Source: Hibiscus mutabilis
Lineage: Eukaryota; Streptophyta; Magnoliopsida; Malvales; Malvaceae
Assembly: GCA_019671005.1 (NCBI GenBank)
Contig: CM033738.1
Span: 16,890,202-16,954,201 of the forward strand
Direction of reading: 5' to 3'
DNA: 64,000 nucleotides
Made by a program: the position numbers and the translations under genes. The number at the start of each line of letters is the position of its first letter. Within the stretch, counting starts at the first letter, position 1. Shown here piece after piece: positions 54,470 through 64,000 of the stretch. Below the pieces are notes generated by a model. That model was not told the origin of the DNA and did no database searches. It saw only the letters and a list, made by a program, of their open reading frames with translations.

Positions 54470-54686
54470 ATTAACAAAAATAAAAATGAGTGATTACACT
54501 TACTGCTGTATTACTTGCTAAATGTGTATACTTATATTAACAAAAATAAAAATGAGTGATTACACTTACTGCTGTATTACTTGCTAAATGTGTATACTTA
54601 CATGCATAAGACTCACCTTGGCATTGTTTTCTTGCACTTTCACACTAAATATTCAAGTGTTTGCCAAGTGTTAGCAAAAGTCAACA
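54470..54686 (+). repeat. Athila 5' LTR stub with 66-bp tandem duplication
   Basis: Only the last ~217 bp of the LTR remain. It holds two copies of a 66-bp unit (54471-54536 and 54537-54602) that differ at one base, starting TTAACAAAAATAAAAATGAG. LTR ends AAAAGTCAACA. The end of the window (GATACTTAACTTACTG) matches text just inside this stub, so the 3' LTR probably ends within about 200 bp beyond position 64000. Confidence 0.75.
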
Positions 54687-54692
54687 AGTTTT

Positions 54693-54710
54693 TGGCGCCG
54701 TTGCCGGGAT
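54693..54710 (+). other. Primer-binding site, tRNA-Asp type (Athila signature)
   Basis: TGGCGCCGTTGCCGGGAT, matching the complement of the plant tRNA-Asp 3' end except at the last bases. This word is the hallmark of Athila elements. Confidence 0.9.
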
Positions 54711-54781
54711 TGCGGCAGAATTTGTTGTTTTGGTTTTTAATTGTTTTATTTCTTTTATTATTAATTTAGTTTAACTGGTGT

Positions 54782-56640
54782 ATGACTAGAAACCACCATG
54801 TGGTGGAAGATTGGCCATACGACCCTGAAATTGAAAGAACCTTGAGGAGGTTAAAAAGAAAAGTTCGAGAGATGGCACATCGTGGTAATGGAGGAGCTGA
54901 TGGTAACCCAAACAATTTGGGAAATCCACTGTACCACAATGGGATACCAGCCGCACCTGCAGTCCCAACTGTTAATGTAGAGGAGGAGAGACTATCCGAG
55001 AACACTCGACACCGAAGATAGAAAACGTGATGCCAAGACTGATTGGTCCAAAGGTAAATACGACAAATTTTAAACTTAAACCGGTAATGATACAAACACT
55101 TTTGAATGTGGGACAGTTTGATGGAGCACCTATAGGAGACCCGAGGCAACACTTGAAGCAATTTATGGAAGTTTTCCAGTTATTTAAGCAGCCTGGAGTA
55201 TCATAATATACAGTGAAGATGAAATTATTCACATTTTCCTTGAGATATAGAGCAAAAACATGGCTTAGTTCCTTGCCACCTGATTCCGTCACCTCAGGGG
55301 GAGATTTATGTCAGAAATTCTTGCTACGATTTTATCCACCAAACTCACTGCCAAGCTGAGAAGCGAGATCATTACATTTAGGCAGGCTGATGAAGAGACC
55401 CTATATGATGCCTAGGAAAGATTTAAAGACCTATTAAGAGGATGTCCCATGCATGGATTCTCAAACTGGACCCAGATGGAGACCTTGTACAATGGACTCA
55501 ATACTTATGCCAGAACTATTGTTGATGTGTCAGCAAATGGCTCGGTGCTGGACAAGAATTATACAGAGACAGTTGGGATCCTTGAAAGGATCACAACTAA
55601 TGATTTTGAGTATCCTACTGCCAGATTAGGGACCAAAACTAAAACTAGAGGGAAATTAGCACTAGATGAATTAATATCCATCCATGCTAAAATTTCTAAT
55701 CTTACCAGCATGGTGAGAATGTTGCAAAAGAGTAAAGAATCTCAAGAGATTAATGCATTGGACCCATTCTGCACCATATGTGGGGAGGACCATTACATGA
55801 AAGATTGCCCTGCCATCCCAGAGTCAGTAAATTTTGTTGGCAATTTCAATCATAATTATAATGCACATTCTAATACTTACAATGCAGGATGGAGGCAACA
55901 CCCGAATTTAGCTTGGGGAAATCAATGGGGGTAATCAACACAATTCCCAGCGTCAGAACAATACCCAGCATTAGAATAGCACTGTTCAATAAGGTTTCCA
56001 TCAGAATGCTATGCAACAGAGGGCACAAGTCAATTTTTATACAGGACAAAGAAACAACTAGGGGACTTTGACAGAATATATGGAGAGGAATGATGCAACT
56101 GTTTAGAGTTTGGCAGCATCTATACGAAACCTGGAGATTTAGATTGGGCAGATTGCCAATGCACTTAGCATTCGACCCCAATGGGCATTGCCAAGTGATA
56201 CTGAGATGCTCGGTAGAGAGGCAATGAACAATGCAAAGTTGTAACTCTTCAGAGTGGAAAACAATGCGAGGCTTAGATACCTGTCAAGAAGTTAGCCAAT
56301 TATCAAAAGAAAAGACCTGCAGGTGAACCAAAAGAAACAGATATGGAAGGAGCGGATGAAAGTAATGCTAGACTACTGTCTGATGCCAAACCTCATTTGG
56401 ATGCAAGCCATCCCTTAGCAATGTTGACAGAATCAATATTTGCTTACCCTCCTCTGCCATTTCCACAAAGATTACAGAAGCACAAGCAGGATCAACAATT
56501 TAAGCGCTTCTTGAAAGTTCTTATGTAGTTGCAAATCAACATACCATTAGTAGAAGCTCTTGAAAAAATGCTCAATTACGTTAAATTCATGAAGGATATT
56601 CTGTCTAAGAAAGGAAATCGGGTGATTTTGAGACTATAGC
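54782..56640 (+). pseudogene. Athila gag remnant
   Basis: Starts at an ATG at 54782 (MTRNHHVVEDWPYDPEIERT) and is open to 55021. A shift then moves the frame; the capsid-type Retrotrans_gag domain follows as QFDGAPIGDPRQHLKQFMEV, FQLFKQPGV and LRYRAKTWLSSLPPDS (55110-55290). 55449-55934 (161 codons) has MHGFSNWTQMETLYNGLNTY and a zinc-knuckle-like CTICGEDHYMKDCP, then NTYNAGWRQHPNLAWGNQWG. The gag-protease linker at 56343-56528 reads YPPLPFPQRLQKHKQDQQFK. Gag forms the particle and binds RNA. Multiple frameshifts prevent a product. Confidence 0.85.
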
Positions 56641-57180
56641 TCTCACTGAGGGATGCAGTGTAATGATACTCAATCGCTTGCCACCTAAGCTAAAAGATCT
56701 AGTAAGTTTTACTATTTTTTGTACCATTGGCAACAGATTCATGGGTAAAGCACTGTGTGACCTGGGAGCCAGCATCAATTTGATGCCAATGTCTATTTTC
56801 AAAAAGCTTGGCATTGAAGCGAGGCCTACTACCGTAACACTTCAGTTGGCGGACTGATCTTTTGCATATCCTAAGGGTAAGATAGAGGATGTACTGGTGA
56901 AGGTAGATAAATTTATATTCCCAACTGATTTTATCATTTTAGATTATGAGGCTAACAGAAATATCCTGATCATATTGGGCAGACCATTCCTTGCCATAGG
57001 TAGAGCCTTAATTGATGTTCATAAAGGCGAATTGACTATGCACATGAATGACCAGCATGTTACGTTTAATATGTTTCAAGCTCTTAAGTGTGCTGATGAA
57101 CCAGAGGAATGCCAGGTCGATGAGATGATAGAGTTTATTTTTACTATAGATGTGGCATAGTTGTGCCAAGACACGGAAGA
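56609..57180 (+). pseudogene. Athila aspartic protease
   Basis: 56663-56857 contains GKALCDLGASINLMPMSIFK, with the active-site Asp in CDLGAS (Athila uses D-L-G rather than D-S/T-G), and RPTTVTLQLAD. After a stop at 56858 it resumes at 56897-57160 with KVDKFIFPTDFIILDYEANR, LGRPFLAIGRALIDVHKGEL and a short C-terminal tail. Length and order match the family. One stop codon splits the domain. Confidence 0.85.
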
Positions 57181-57400
57181 TGATGCCAGAGAACGGGTTG
57201 ATGAGATTAAGATGAATGAAGACACTAAAAAACCCATGTTAGAGAATAAAGTTGCTAATTACTTTGGCCAGCCGGGGCCATTGGAACTGATGGGCAAATA
57301 AATGAAGACACCAAAACCATCCGTCGAGGATCCACTAGAGTTGGAACTAAAACCATTGCCAGACCACCTCAAGTACGCTTAATTAGGTAAACACTATACT
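57181..57400 (+). other. Athila protease-RT linker
   Basis: About 220 bp with charged, low-similarity sequence, broken by stops. No domain recognised; the RT begins at about 57400. Confidence 0.5.
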
Positions 57401-58840
57401 TTGCCAGTAATCATTGTTGCTGATCTATCTAATGATCAGGAGGGGAGGTTGCTGGAAATCTTAAGCAAATATAAGCAAGCTCTAGGATGGACCTTGGCTG
57501 ATATCCGAGGTATAAGCCCCACTATTTGCATGCGCAAAATAATCTTGGAGAAATATCATGGAAAAACAATTGAGGGCCAAAGAAGACTGAACCTGAGCAT
57601 GAAAGAAGTAGTGAAGAAATAAATTATCAAATATCAAAGATGCCTGGATAATCTATCCCATTTCCGATAGCTCGTGGGTCAGCCCTATGCAATGCATGCC
57701 AAAGAAATGTGGCATGATTGTAGTTCAAAACAACAAGGATGGGTTTATTCCTTCTAGGACTATTACCGGATAGAGAGTATGCAAGGACTATATGAAACTG
57801 AATAATGCCACCAAAAAAGATCACTTTTCTCTGCCCTTCATCGACCAAATGTTGGATAGGCTGGAAGGTAAAGCATACTATTGCGTCCTAAACAGTTATT
57901 CATGATATAATCAGATTGGCATCGCTCTAGAGGATCAGGAGAAAACCACATTCACTTGTCCATATGGGACATTCGCCTTTAGGAGAATGCCCTTTGGACT
58001 GTAGAATACTCCGGCAACATTCTAACAATGTTTGATGTCTATTTTCTCTGACATGATTGAGAACAACCTAGAAGTTTTCATGGATGATTTCTCGGTGTTT
58101 GGAAAAACATTCGAGGAATGCCTTCAAGTCTAGAGCTTGTTTTGAGGAGATGTATTGAGACTAACCTAGTTTTGAACTGGGAAAAATGTAATTTCATGGT
58201 GAAGGAAGACATAGTTCTCGGTCACAAAATAACCAAGAGAGGCCTGGAAGTGGACAAGGCAAAGGTTGAGGTAATCAAACAATTGCCACCATCTACAAGT
58301 GTAAAAGGTATCAAAAGTTTTTTAGGACAGACATGATTTTATTGTTGGTTCATTAAAGATTTTTCAAAAATTTCTAAACATTTATGCTTGCTTTTAGAAC
58401 AAAATGCCACTATTGTGTTTGATGATTCTTGTCTAAAAGCTTTTTATGAACTTAAGGACAAATTGACTAATGCCTCAATACTCGTGGCACCGGATTGGAA
58501 TGAGCCTTTCGAGCTCATTTGCAATGCCTGAAACTATGCCATTGGAGCTGTGTTAGGACAAAGGCGCAGCAAGATATTCTATACCATTAACTTGCAAGTC
58601 AGATATTGAATGAAGCCCAACTCAACTACACCATTATCGAGAAAGAGTTTCTCTTGGTTGTATTTGTATTTGATAAATTCATATCTTACTTAGTAGGTAA
58701 CAAAGTTGTGGTGTATACAGATCACTCAGTATTAAAATACCTTTTAGCAAAAAAGGATGCCAAGCCCAGACTAATTTGATGGACGCTTCTGCTGCAAGAA
58801 TTTGATCTCGAGACAATAGACAATAATGGGAGCGAAAACT
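57401..58840 (+). pseudogene. Athila reverse transcriptase and RNase H
   Basis: 57401-57622 is the RT start (PVIIVADLSNDQEGRLLEIL, GWTLADIRGISPTICMRKII). After shifts, fingers and palm words follow, including TCPYGTFAFRRMPFGL near 57955-58000. The active site reads FMDDFSVFGKTFEECL at about 58077-58125, both Asp present. 58118-58336 covers the thumb (LVLNWEKCNFMVKEDIVLGH, GLEVDKAKVEVIKQLPPSTS). RNase H follows in shifted frames with FELICNA (58508) and YTDHSVLKYLLAKKDAKP (58715-58770). At least five stops or shifts. Confidence 0.85.
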
Positions 58841-60206
58841 TGGTAGCTAATCATTTATCACGGTTAGAGTATCACCTTGAGGAAGGTAGAGCTCCAACCA
58901 TTAGAGATGAATTCCCCAATGAATATTTACTTGCAGACGATTCTTTGCCATGGTACATTGACATAGTCAATTATCTGGTAAGCAATATTTTGCCACCAAA
59001 TCTGGTGAGTAGTGCCAGGAAATGTTTATTTCGTGGTGTTCAGAAATGTTATTGGGATGAGAAAATTTTGTTCAAGTAATGTGCCGACCAAGTGATCCGC
59101 CAATGTGTACTAGAGGAGGAGGAGCACAACATTTTGCAGTTATGCTATACAGAACCATATGAAGGATACTTTGCTAGAATGAAGACTACTGCCAGGGTGT
59201 CACAATCCATATTCTTTTGGCCTACATTATTTAAAGACGCTCATTACTTTCCCAAGGCATGTGATCGATGCCAGCAGAAGGGTAACATCTCTAGCAGACT
59301 TCAATTGCCACTTCAGAATATTATGCATGTGGAGCTATTTGACGTGTAGGGAATAGACTTTATGGGTCCCTTTGCTCTATCATTCGAGAACCTATATATC
59401 CTTGTGGCGGTTGACTACGTTTCAAAATGGGTAGAGGCAGCAGCTTTGCCAACAAACGATGCCAAGACAGTTGCCAAATTCCTTTATAATCATATATTTT
59501 CTAGATTTGGTGCCCCCAGAGCCATCATTTATGATGAAGGAGCGTATTTTAAGTGCAATTTAATCTCTAAAGCTCTGTGTAAGTATGAGATCCAACAACG
59601 TATTGCCACATCCTACCACCCCAAACAAATGGTCAAGCAAAGATCTCAAACAAAGAAATCAAGAACATTCTGGAAAAGACTGTGAATCCGACAATGAAGG
59701 AATGGTCTTTGAGATTAGATGATTCCTTGTGGGCATACAAAACAACCTTTAAAACTCCGTTGGGAACTTCTCCTTATAGGCTTATGTTTGGAAAGGCATG
59801 CCACTTGCCTGTGGAATTAGAGCATAGAGCTTATTGAGCAATCAAAAAGCTTAACATGGAGTGGAAAGTAGCTGGTGCAAAACGTTTATTGGACATAAAT
59901 GAATTAGAGGAGTTTAGAACACACGCTTATGAGAATGTCAGACTCTACAAAGAAAGAATAAAATGATGGCATGACAGCAGGATATTGCCAAGACAATTTG
60001 AAGTAGGCCAGCGTGTTTTGTTGTTTAATTCAAGGCTAAAGTTGTTTACGGGCAAGCTCAAGTCTAGATGGTCGGGACCCTTTGAATTTGTGAACCCATA
60101 TGCTCATGGAGCAGTTGATATCAAGGATGTGAAAACGAGAACAATTTTCAAGGTAAACGGCCAAAGATTGAAGCATTACTTGGAAGGTGCTCGCAATGAT
60201 GCCTAG
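58840..60206 (+). pseudogene. Athila integrase
   Basis: 58840-59079 begins VANHLSRLEY (RNase H/integrase border). 59092-59349 has the zinc-binding module with H, H (for example HNILQLCYTEPYEGYFA) and CDRCQQKGNISSR. 59362-59685 is the catalytic core start: LVAVDYVSKWVEAAALPTND (first catalytic Asp), FSRFGAPRAIIYDEG (second region; consensus SD is changed to YD) and YHPKQMVKQRSQ where the Glu motif should be. 59690-59980 is broken. 59985-60206 is the C-terminal module (GQRVLLFNSRLKLFTGKLKS, RWSGPFEFVNPYAHGAVDIK). Stops at 59049-59051 and 59347-59349 (TGT AG) split it. Confidence 0.85.
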
Positions 60207-60700
60207 GTGATTGTCCTCTTGGCCATGAACATCATCATCATGGTTTGATTTTTGTATATATTAGGTTAGTTATTTTTATTTTTGGTATTTCTCATTTATT
60301 TTCTTTTATTTATTTTCTTTTGTTTTATTTCTTTTTTACTGCATTGAAAGGTTTTTGTTGAGTGAATACATGAATTTATTGCCAGACAGAATGCCAAGGA
60401 AGGGGACTGGCCGAAAAAAATAATTTCAGAGAAGAGTTTTATCTTAATCGCTTAAAGGTTGATGAGCTCGACCCAAGAAAGAAGGAAACATTATTCGCTA
60501 AGTGTCAAATGTTACCCAAGCCACCTAAAGGTGAAAGTTGAAATTCAAATGTTACCCAAGCCGCCTAAACATTATTTGCTAAGAGGAAGAGGATATTGAA
60601 GGAACTGTGTGAGGTCGGCACTCAATGGAATGTATCATCTAAAGGGCATCAGACTATGAAATGGTTGGTGCTAAAATCTTAGTCGTGAGGCTAGAATCAT
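60207..60700 (+). other. Athila pol-ORF2 spacer
   Basis: T-rich stretch at 60240-60350 then mixed sequence with a short duplication (AATGTTACCCAAGCC at 60507 and 60547). No domain recognised. Confidence 0.5.
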
Positions 60701-61695
60701 TTTTTGGAGGCAAACTTAATGTCGACTACTCATAATGAGAAAGTTTTAGAGGAAAAAATGGCACTGCTGCACTCTATCATGACAAGTCGCAAGATTAATG
60801 TTGGACGGCTTATCATCAAAGATACTTTTAAATGTGCTAGAAAGAGCAATGGAAGTTTACTTTTTCTTTATCTAATCTCTACCATTTGCATGCAGCACAA
60901 CGTGCCACAACTCGACTCATATAATATTCAAAAGAGCAAGGGGACCACCATAAGACTTGCCATGTAAAGACAGTTAACAGCTACAGAGGTAAAAGAGAAT
61001 GGCAAACAAAAGACAATAGAGTTTGTGCTAAAGAAAAAGGTGCCAAAGGCAGAACCTATGACTCTGATGCCAGCTGGATCAATGGCAATGCTTTTTGAGA
61101 TCTACCAATGCCAGGAAATAATCCTCCAAAAATTTGAGAAAGCTGAGGACTATAACTTCCTGTTCTAGCACTATGTGTATGCTAGGGACTGTGCCATGAA
61201 GAAAACCCTTGAAGGCATGTCCACATAAACACTGACAACATTCCCTGAGTTCCCTGTCGACCTCATTGCCATGGATGACATGCCAGCCAGTCTACACTCT
61301 GTCCACACTTCAACACAATCTAATGCCACTGTCCCAGTCTCGCCAGTACAAGTTGAATCTGCCAGAACTGACACACCACCTGAATTCAATGATGAAGGAA
61401 TTCAAATCCATGCCAAGACTGTTGCCACACCTACAGCACATGCCTCATCTACTGCCACAAATGTCCCAACTGCCACTGAGTTGGTGAAGATTGTTGGGGA
61501 AGTTCTCCACGACCTTGGAGCTTCCACAGTTGCATCAAAACCCAGCCTTAAGCACAAAAAAATATGGCTCCCAATCGAGGGAGCTTCATCAAAAGAAAAA
61601 CATGAGTGTCATGGCCAGAACCCTCTTAAGGGGAGTCCTCATCCTCTTAAACTCCTTGCAATTCATTTCATTCTCATGCTTATACATTTTTAATT
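60701..61695 (+). pseudogene. Athila downstream ORF (plant transposon protein type)
   Basis: 60704-60967 (87 codons) reads MALLHSIMTSRKINVGRLII, KCARKSNGSLLFLYLIST and CMQHNVPQLDS. This pattern matches the 'putative plant transposon protein' domain that sits downstream of pol in Athila elements (sometimes called env-like in older literature). The remainder (60968-61695) is broken; it includes a S/T/P-rich tail (61271-61693) with VHTSTQSNATVPVSPVQVES and ATAHASSTATNVPTATELVK. I see no convincing signal peptide or membrane segment, so an envelope role is not supported here. Confidence 0.7.
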
Positions 61696-61748
61696 TTATC
61701 TATATACATGTGTTGTTTTCATGCATTGAGGACAATGTGCACCTTAGG

Positions 61749-61760
61749 TTTGGGGGTGTG
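61749..61760 (+). other. PPT-like word, internal copy
   Basis: TTTGGGGGTGTG, identical to the PPT/LTR-start word at 62690-62700. It lies 940 bp upstream of the true PPT, after the downstream ORF. Confidence 0.55.
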
Positions 61761-62684
61761 GGCTGTCTTGCATCTATTTTCCATGACATTCATGTTTATA
61801 TTTCAGTTTACATTCTGTTTTCCATGTAGGATTTAACATATGCATACCAAACCGTAAAAAAAAATTTACATTGATCAATTTTATACTTGTTACCAAAACT
61901 ACTAGTTTAATAGAAGTTGTGCTAGATCATCTATCCGATGAAGAAACTGGAATTTAGAACTTCTATGGTAGCAGGTCAGGATTGCTAAGTAACTTCGTAA
62001 TTGAACTCTAGTTTAGGGAACTTTAGTTTTACTTTACACGTGGTATGTATCTAGTCTGCGAAGCAAACTTAGGGTTGTTTGAATCTAAACTTAAAAAAGA
62101 AAAAAATTGCCAGGGTAAAAAGAATGAATAAGGAAACAATGTTTTGCCAAAATTTGAAGAAACTTTAGAACACTTCGATGCCTTACGGAAAATAATTAAC
62201 TTGGGTATTTGTGGTTTGCTCCCTCTTAGTTCTCAAGCCAAGCATAGCTCTAAGGTATGAGTGTAATGGGTTAGCTTAGTGATGTAATCTGGACTAACAT
62301 GGGTATTCATGGTTTGCTCCCTCTTATATTTCATGCCAAACAATGCATGACACAACCCTAATTAAATGCCAGCTTATTAAAAAAACCCTTGGCAAATAAA
62401 TAAAATTATGAGTTTGGATAGTAGAATTGCCTAAGGGAGTCACGTAAACTTGATTCATATTGCTCGCACATTCTATCGACTAGATGACCCTAGACTAAAG
62501 CTTTATTGCTGTGCTTGAATTTGTTTATTTTCCTGGCATTGATACGCTGAATATCTAAGGACAGGTCTAGGATAATATTTTCCTAGCTGGTAGGTGTTGG
62601 GAACCATGATAAATCTTGTCGAGGTACGTTTTGTTTTTGTTCTTTTCTAGATTTATAGTTGCATTACTTGAAGACAAGGAATGA
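61761..62684 (+). other. Athila 3' untranslated region
   Basis: About 900 bp with no coding homology. A phrase like GTTTGCTCCCTCTTA occurs at about 62215 and 62310, and GGGTATTTGTGG / GGGTATTCATGG next to it, so a segment of ~95 bp has been duplicated. Nothing else recognised. Confidence 0.55.
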
Positions 62685-62697
62685 GCTAGTTTGGGGG
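62685..62697 (+). other. Athila polypurine tract region
   Basis: GCTAGTTTGGGGG directly before TGTGTTAACTC. It sets the start of the 3' LTR at 62698. Confidence 0.7.
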
Positions 62698-64000
62698 TGT
62701 GTTAACTCAATAAAAGTAGTGATTTTTATGCTTATTTAGCAAAGCTTTTGCTTGTCTTTAAGTAGGTATGTTCGCATTTAGTTGTTAAAATCCATGCATT
62801 TGCATAAGGAGTGCGGATTTCTTTTGTTGCCAGTATGAAGGGTTGTTTGTTGGTTTTAATGTAGGACGTAGGCAGGCAGGCATGACAGAAAGGCGTTGGC
62901 AAAGAATACAGGAAAAGAAGTAAGAGAATTGTCGAGTAGCAGTTGGTATGGATGGATCAGGCATTGGCAAAGGATTGATGCCCGTTGATCGGTCAAGGTA
63001 GCTGTTGGACCATGGACACGTTAGCCCTAGGATTCAAATCAGGATAAGAAGATACCGCATCTTATCCCTTCGTGCGTTCAAATTTTAAACTCAAGAAGCT
63101 TATCCTAGGGTTTCCATGCGAGCCTATTTAAAGAATCTCAAGTCACCACTTGAGGGGATCGAATTGGAAGAGGCTGTACCGTGGTGAACCGAAAGGTGAC
63201 ATGGTCCGACCAGCTACGACTGAGAGCTCTAGAGCAATCGAAGGGCTGCATCGACAGATCTCCTTCTTGCCCATTCTCTTAGTTTTAATTTTATTTGAAT
63301 GGTGACGTTAAGATATGATAATATTTTGTGATGGACCCCCAACCATGAACTAAGCTTTTACAGTTAGTTGGGGGATGTTTGCGATGAAAGCTAATTTTAT
63401 GTTTGACTTTTAATAATTCACAATGCCTTGGCATTATTTTCTATCTACTAGTAATTAATTTTCTCAAATTATTCGCCATACGACAGTTGACATAGTGTGC
63501 TTATTGAACCTTAATATCTTAACATTCTTAAGGGGTAACGATCAGTTGCTAGATACTAATGCGAGAAGGTTCGATAGAAGATGTTCAAGTAGATGGGCTT
63601 ACTTCAGAAGTAAATCTACCCCTAAGGAGTAAAGGTTGACACTTAATCAAGTTAATTAATGAAAAGCTTAGCTATAGACATATAAGGGTTTTACCATGGT
63701 TAACTTAGGGTATTACCATCGACAGAGGCAATACTACCTTTAATCTTCTCAACAATAAAATCAAGACAATACATTATTAAGAGCTGGCATAAGTAGCGTG
63801 AAATCCTGGCATCCCTTGCCAACACTCATTATTCAATTAAACACTTTTGTTGCCAGACTATTTTCATTTTTCACTACTTTGTTTTCGCTACCTTCGATCA
63901 AAAATCCAAATCATTCCAGCACTTCATTTTTCTTGCAAACAAATAATATAAAGCAAATAAGTTCTTGGACAATCCCTTGGATTCGATACTTAACTTACTG
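62698..64000 (+). repeat. Athila 3' LTR, incomplete at the window edge
   Basis: Starts TGTGTTAACTCAATAAAAG. A TATTTAAA box is at 63123-63130, with further promoter-like text (TTATCCTAGGG) just upstream. The LTR continues past position 64000. The end of the 5' stub overlaps the last ~20 bases here. An antisense frame at 62785-62970 has no family signature. Confidence 0.8.
63123..63130 (+). promoter_or_regulatory. Putative TATA box in the Athila LTR
   Basis: TATTTAAA in the expected U3 region of the LTR, some 425 bp from its start. Likely element promoter; no transcript evidence. Confidence 0.4.

Larger units (their letters stand above)
54470..64000 (+). mobile_element. Athila-type gypsy element, plus strand, runs off the window
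   Basis: 5' LTR stub (54470-54686), tRNA-Asp PBS (54693-54710), gag, protease, RT, RNase H, integrase, a further plant-transposon-protein ORF, PPT (62685-62697) and most of a 3' LTR (62698 onward). Internal region is 8.0 kb, near full length for Athila. It is the most complete coding element in the window, but stops and shifts break every domain. The 5' LTR has lost its first part against Tat C, so no target duplication is visible. Confidence 0.9.

Noticed and set aside
60701..61695. Retroviral envelope gene in Athila
   Set aside because: No signal peptide, fusion peptide or membrane segment could be read; the text matches the plant transposon protein domain instead.
1..64000. tRNA, rRNA or snRNA genes
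   Set aside because: I saw only short tRNA-complementary primer sites; no cloverleaf or rRNA-like stretch was noticed. A covariance-model scan would settle this.

Overview
This window is plant nuclear DNA of the repeat-rich, intergenic kind. I see no intact host gene, no tRNA or rRNA gene and no bacterial-type feature. The retroelement lineages are those of a dicot: chromodomain Ty3/gypsy elements with a tRNA-Met primer site, Tat/Ogre-like gypsy, Athila with a tRNA-Asp primer site, a Copia gag fragment, a MULE transposase and a Stowaway-type MITE. The element wording reminds me of Malvaceae such as cotton, but that is an impression, not proof.

Layout, left to right. 1-1325: minus-strand Copia remnant (gag, leader, LTR with TATA box). 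1326-2166: AT-rich spacer with a foldback of TTTAGGG-like/CCCTAAA-like words. 2167-9585: gypsy I, plus strand, 4.3 kb LTR, decayed pol, 3' LTR cut to 131 bp. 9586-16445: gypsy II, same family on the minus strand, abutting gypsy I with no spacer and forming a large inverted pair. 16446-31396: Tat A, plus strand, with only noncoding internal sequence and several tandem arrays; it is interrupted at 18675-25312 by gypsy III, a complete nested element whose gag start is joined directly to its chromodomain end, and its right LTR carries the MITE (28674-28930). 31397-38040: gypsy IV, minus strand chromovirus with broken gag-pol. 38041-41992: 3' end of Tat B, plus strand, with a ~50 bp tandem array and a 2.4 kb LTR. 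41993-44507: mostly unassigned, with a broken GRF-zinc-finger/coiled-coil/membrane-anchor gene. 44508-46755: truncated MULE transposase, minus strand. 46756-54469: Tat C, minus strand, pol and late gag plus a long LTR. 54470-64000: Athila, plus strand, from a 5' LTR stub through gag, protease, RT, integrase and a plant-transposon-protein ORF into a 3' LTR that runs off the window.

No element encodes an uninterrupted polyprotein, so nothing here looks autonomously active. The most structurally complete units are gypsy III (LTR pair, PBS, PPT and a target-site duplication matching at 4 of 5 bases) and the MITE. Most boundaries are truncated on both sides, implying repeated deletion after insertion.

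I did not find a convincing new biological system. The signals most worth a second look are the cluster of GTAYCGRTAC palindromes in both LTRs of gypsy III, the paired GTTGGATC hairpins with an MSA-like site in the Tat LTRs, LTR tandem arrays whose period is a multiple of three, two different non-autonomous gypsy derivatives nested in one another, and the GRF pseudogene beside the MULE.
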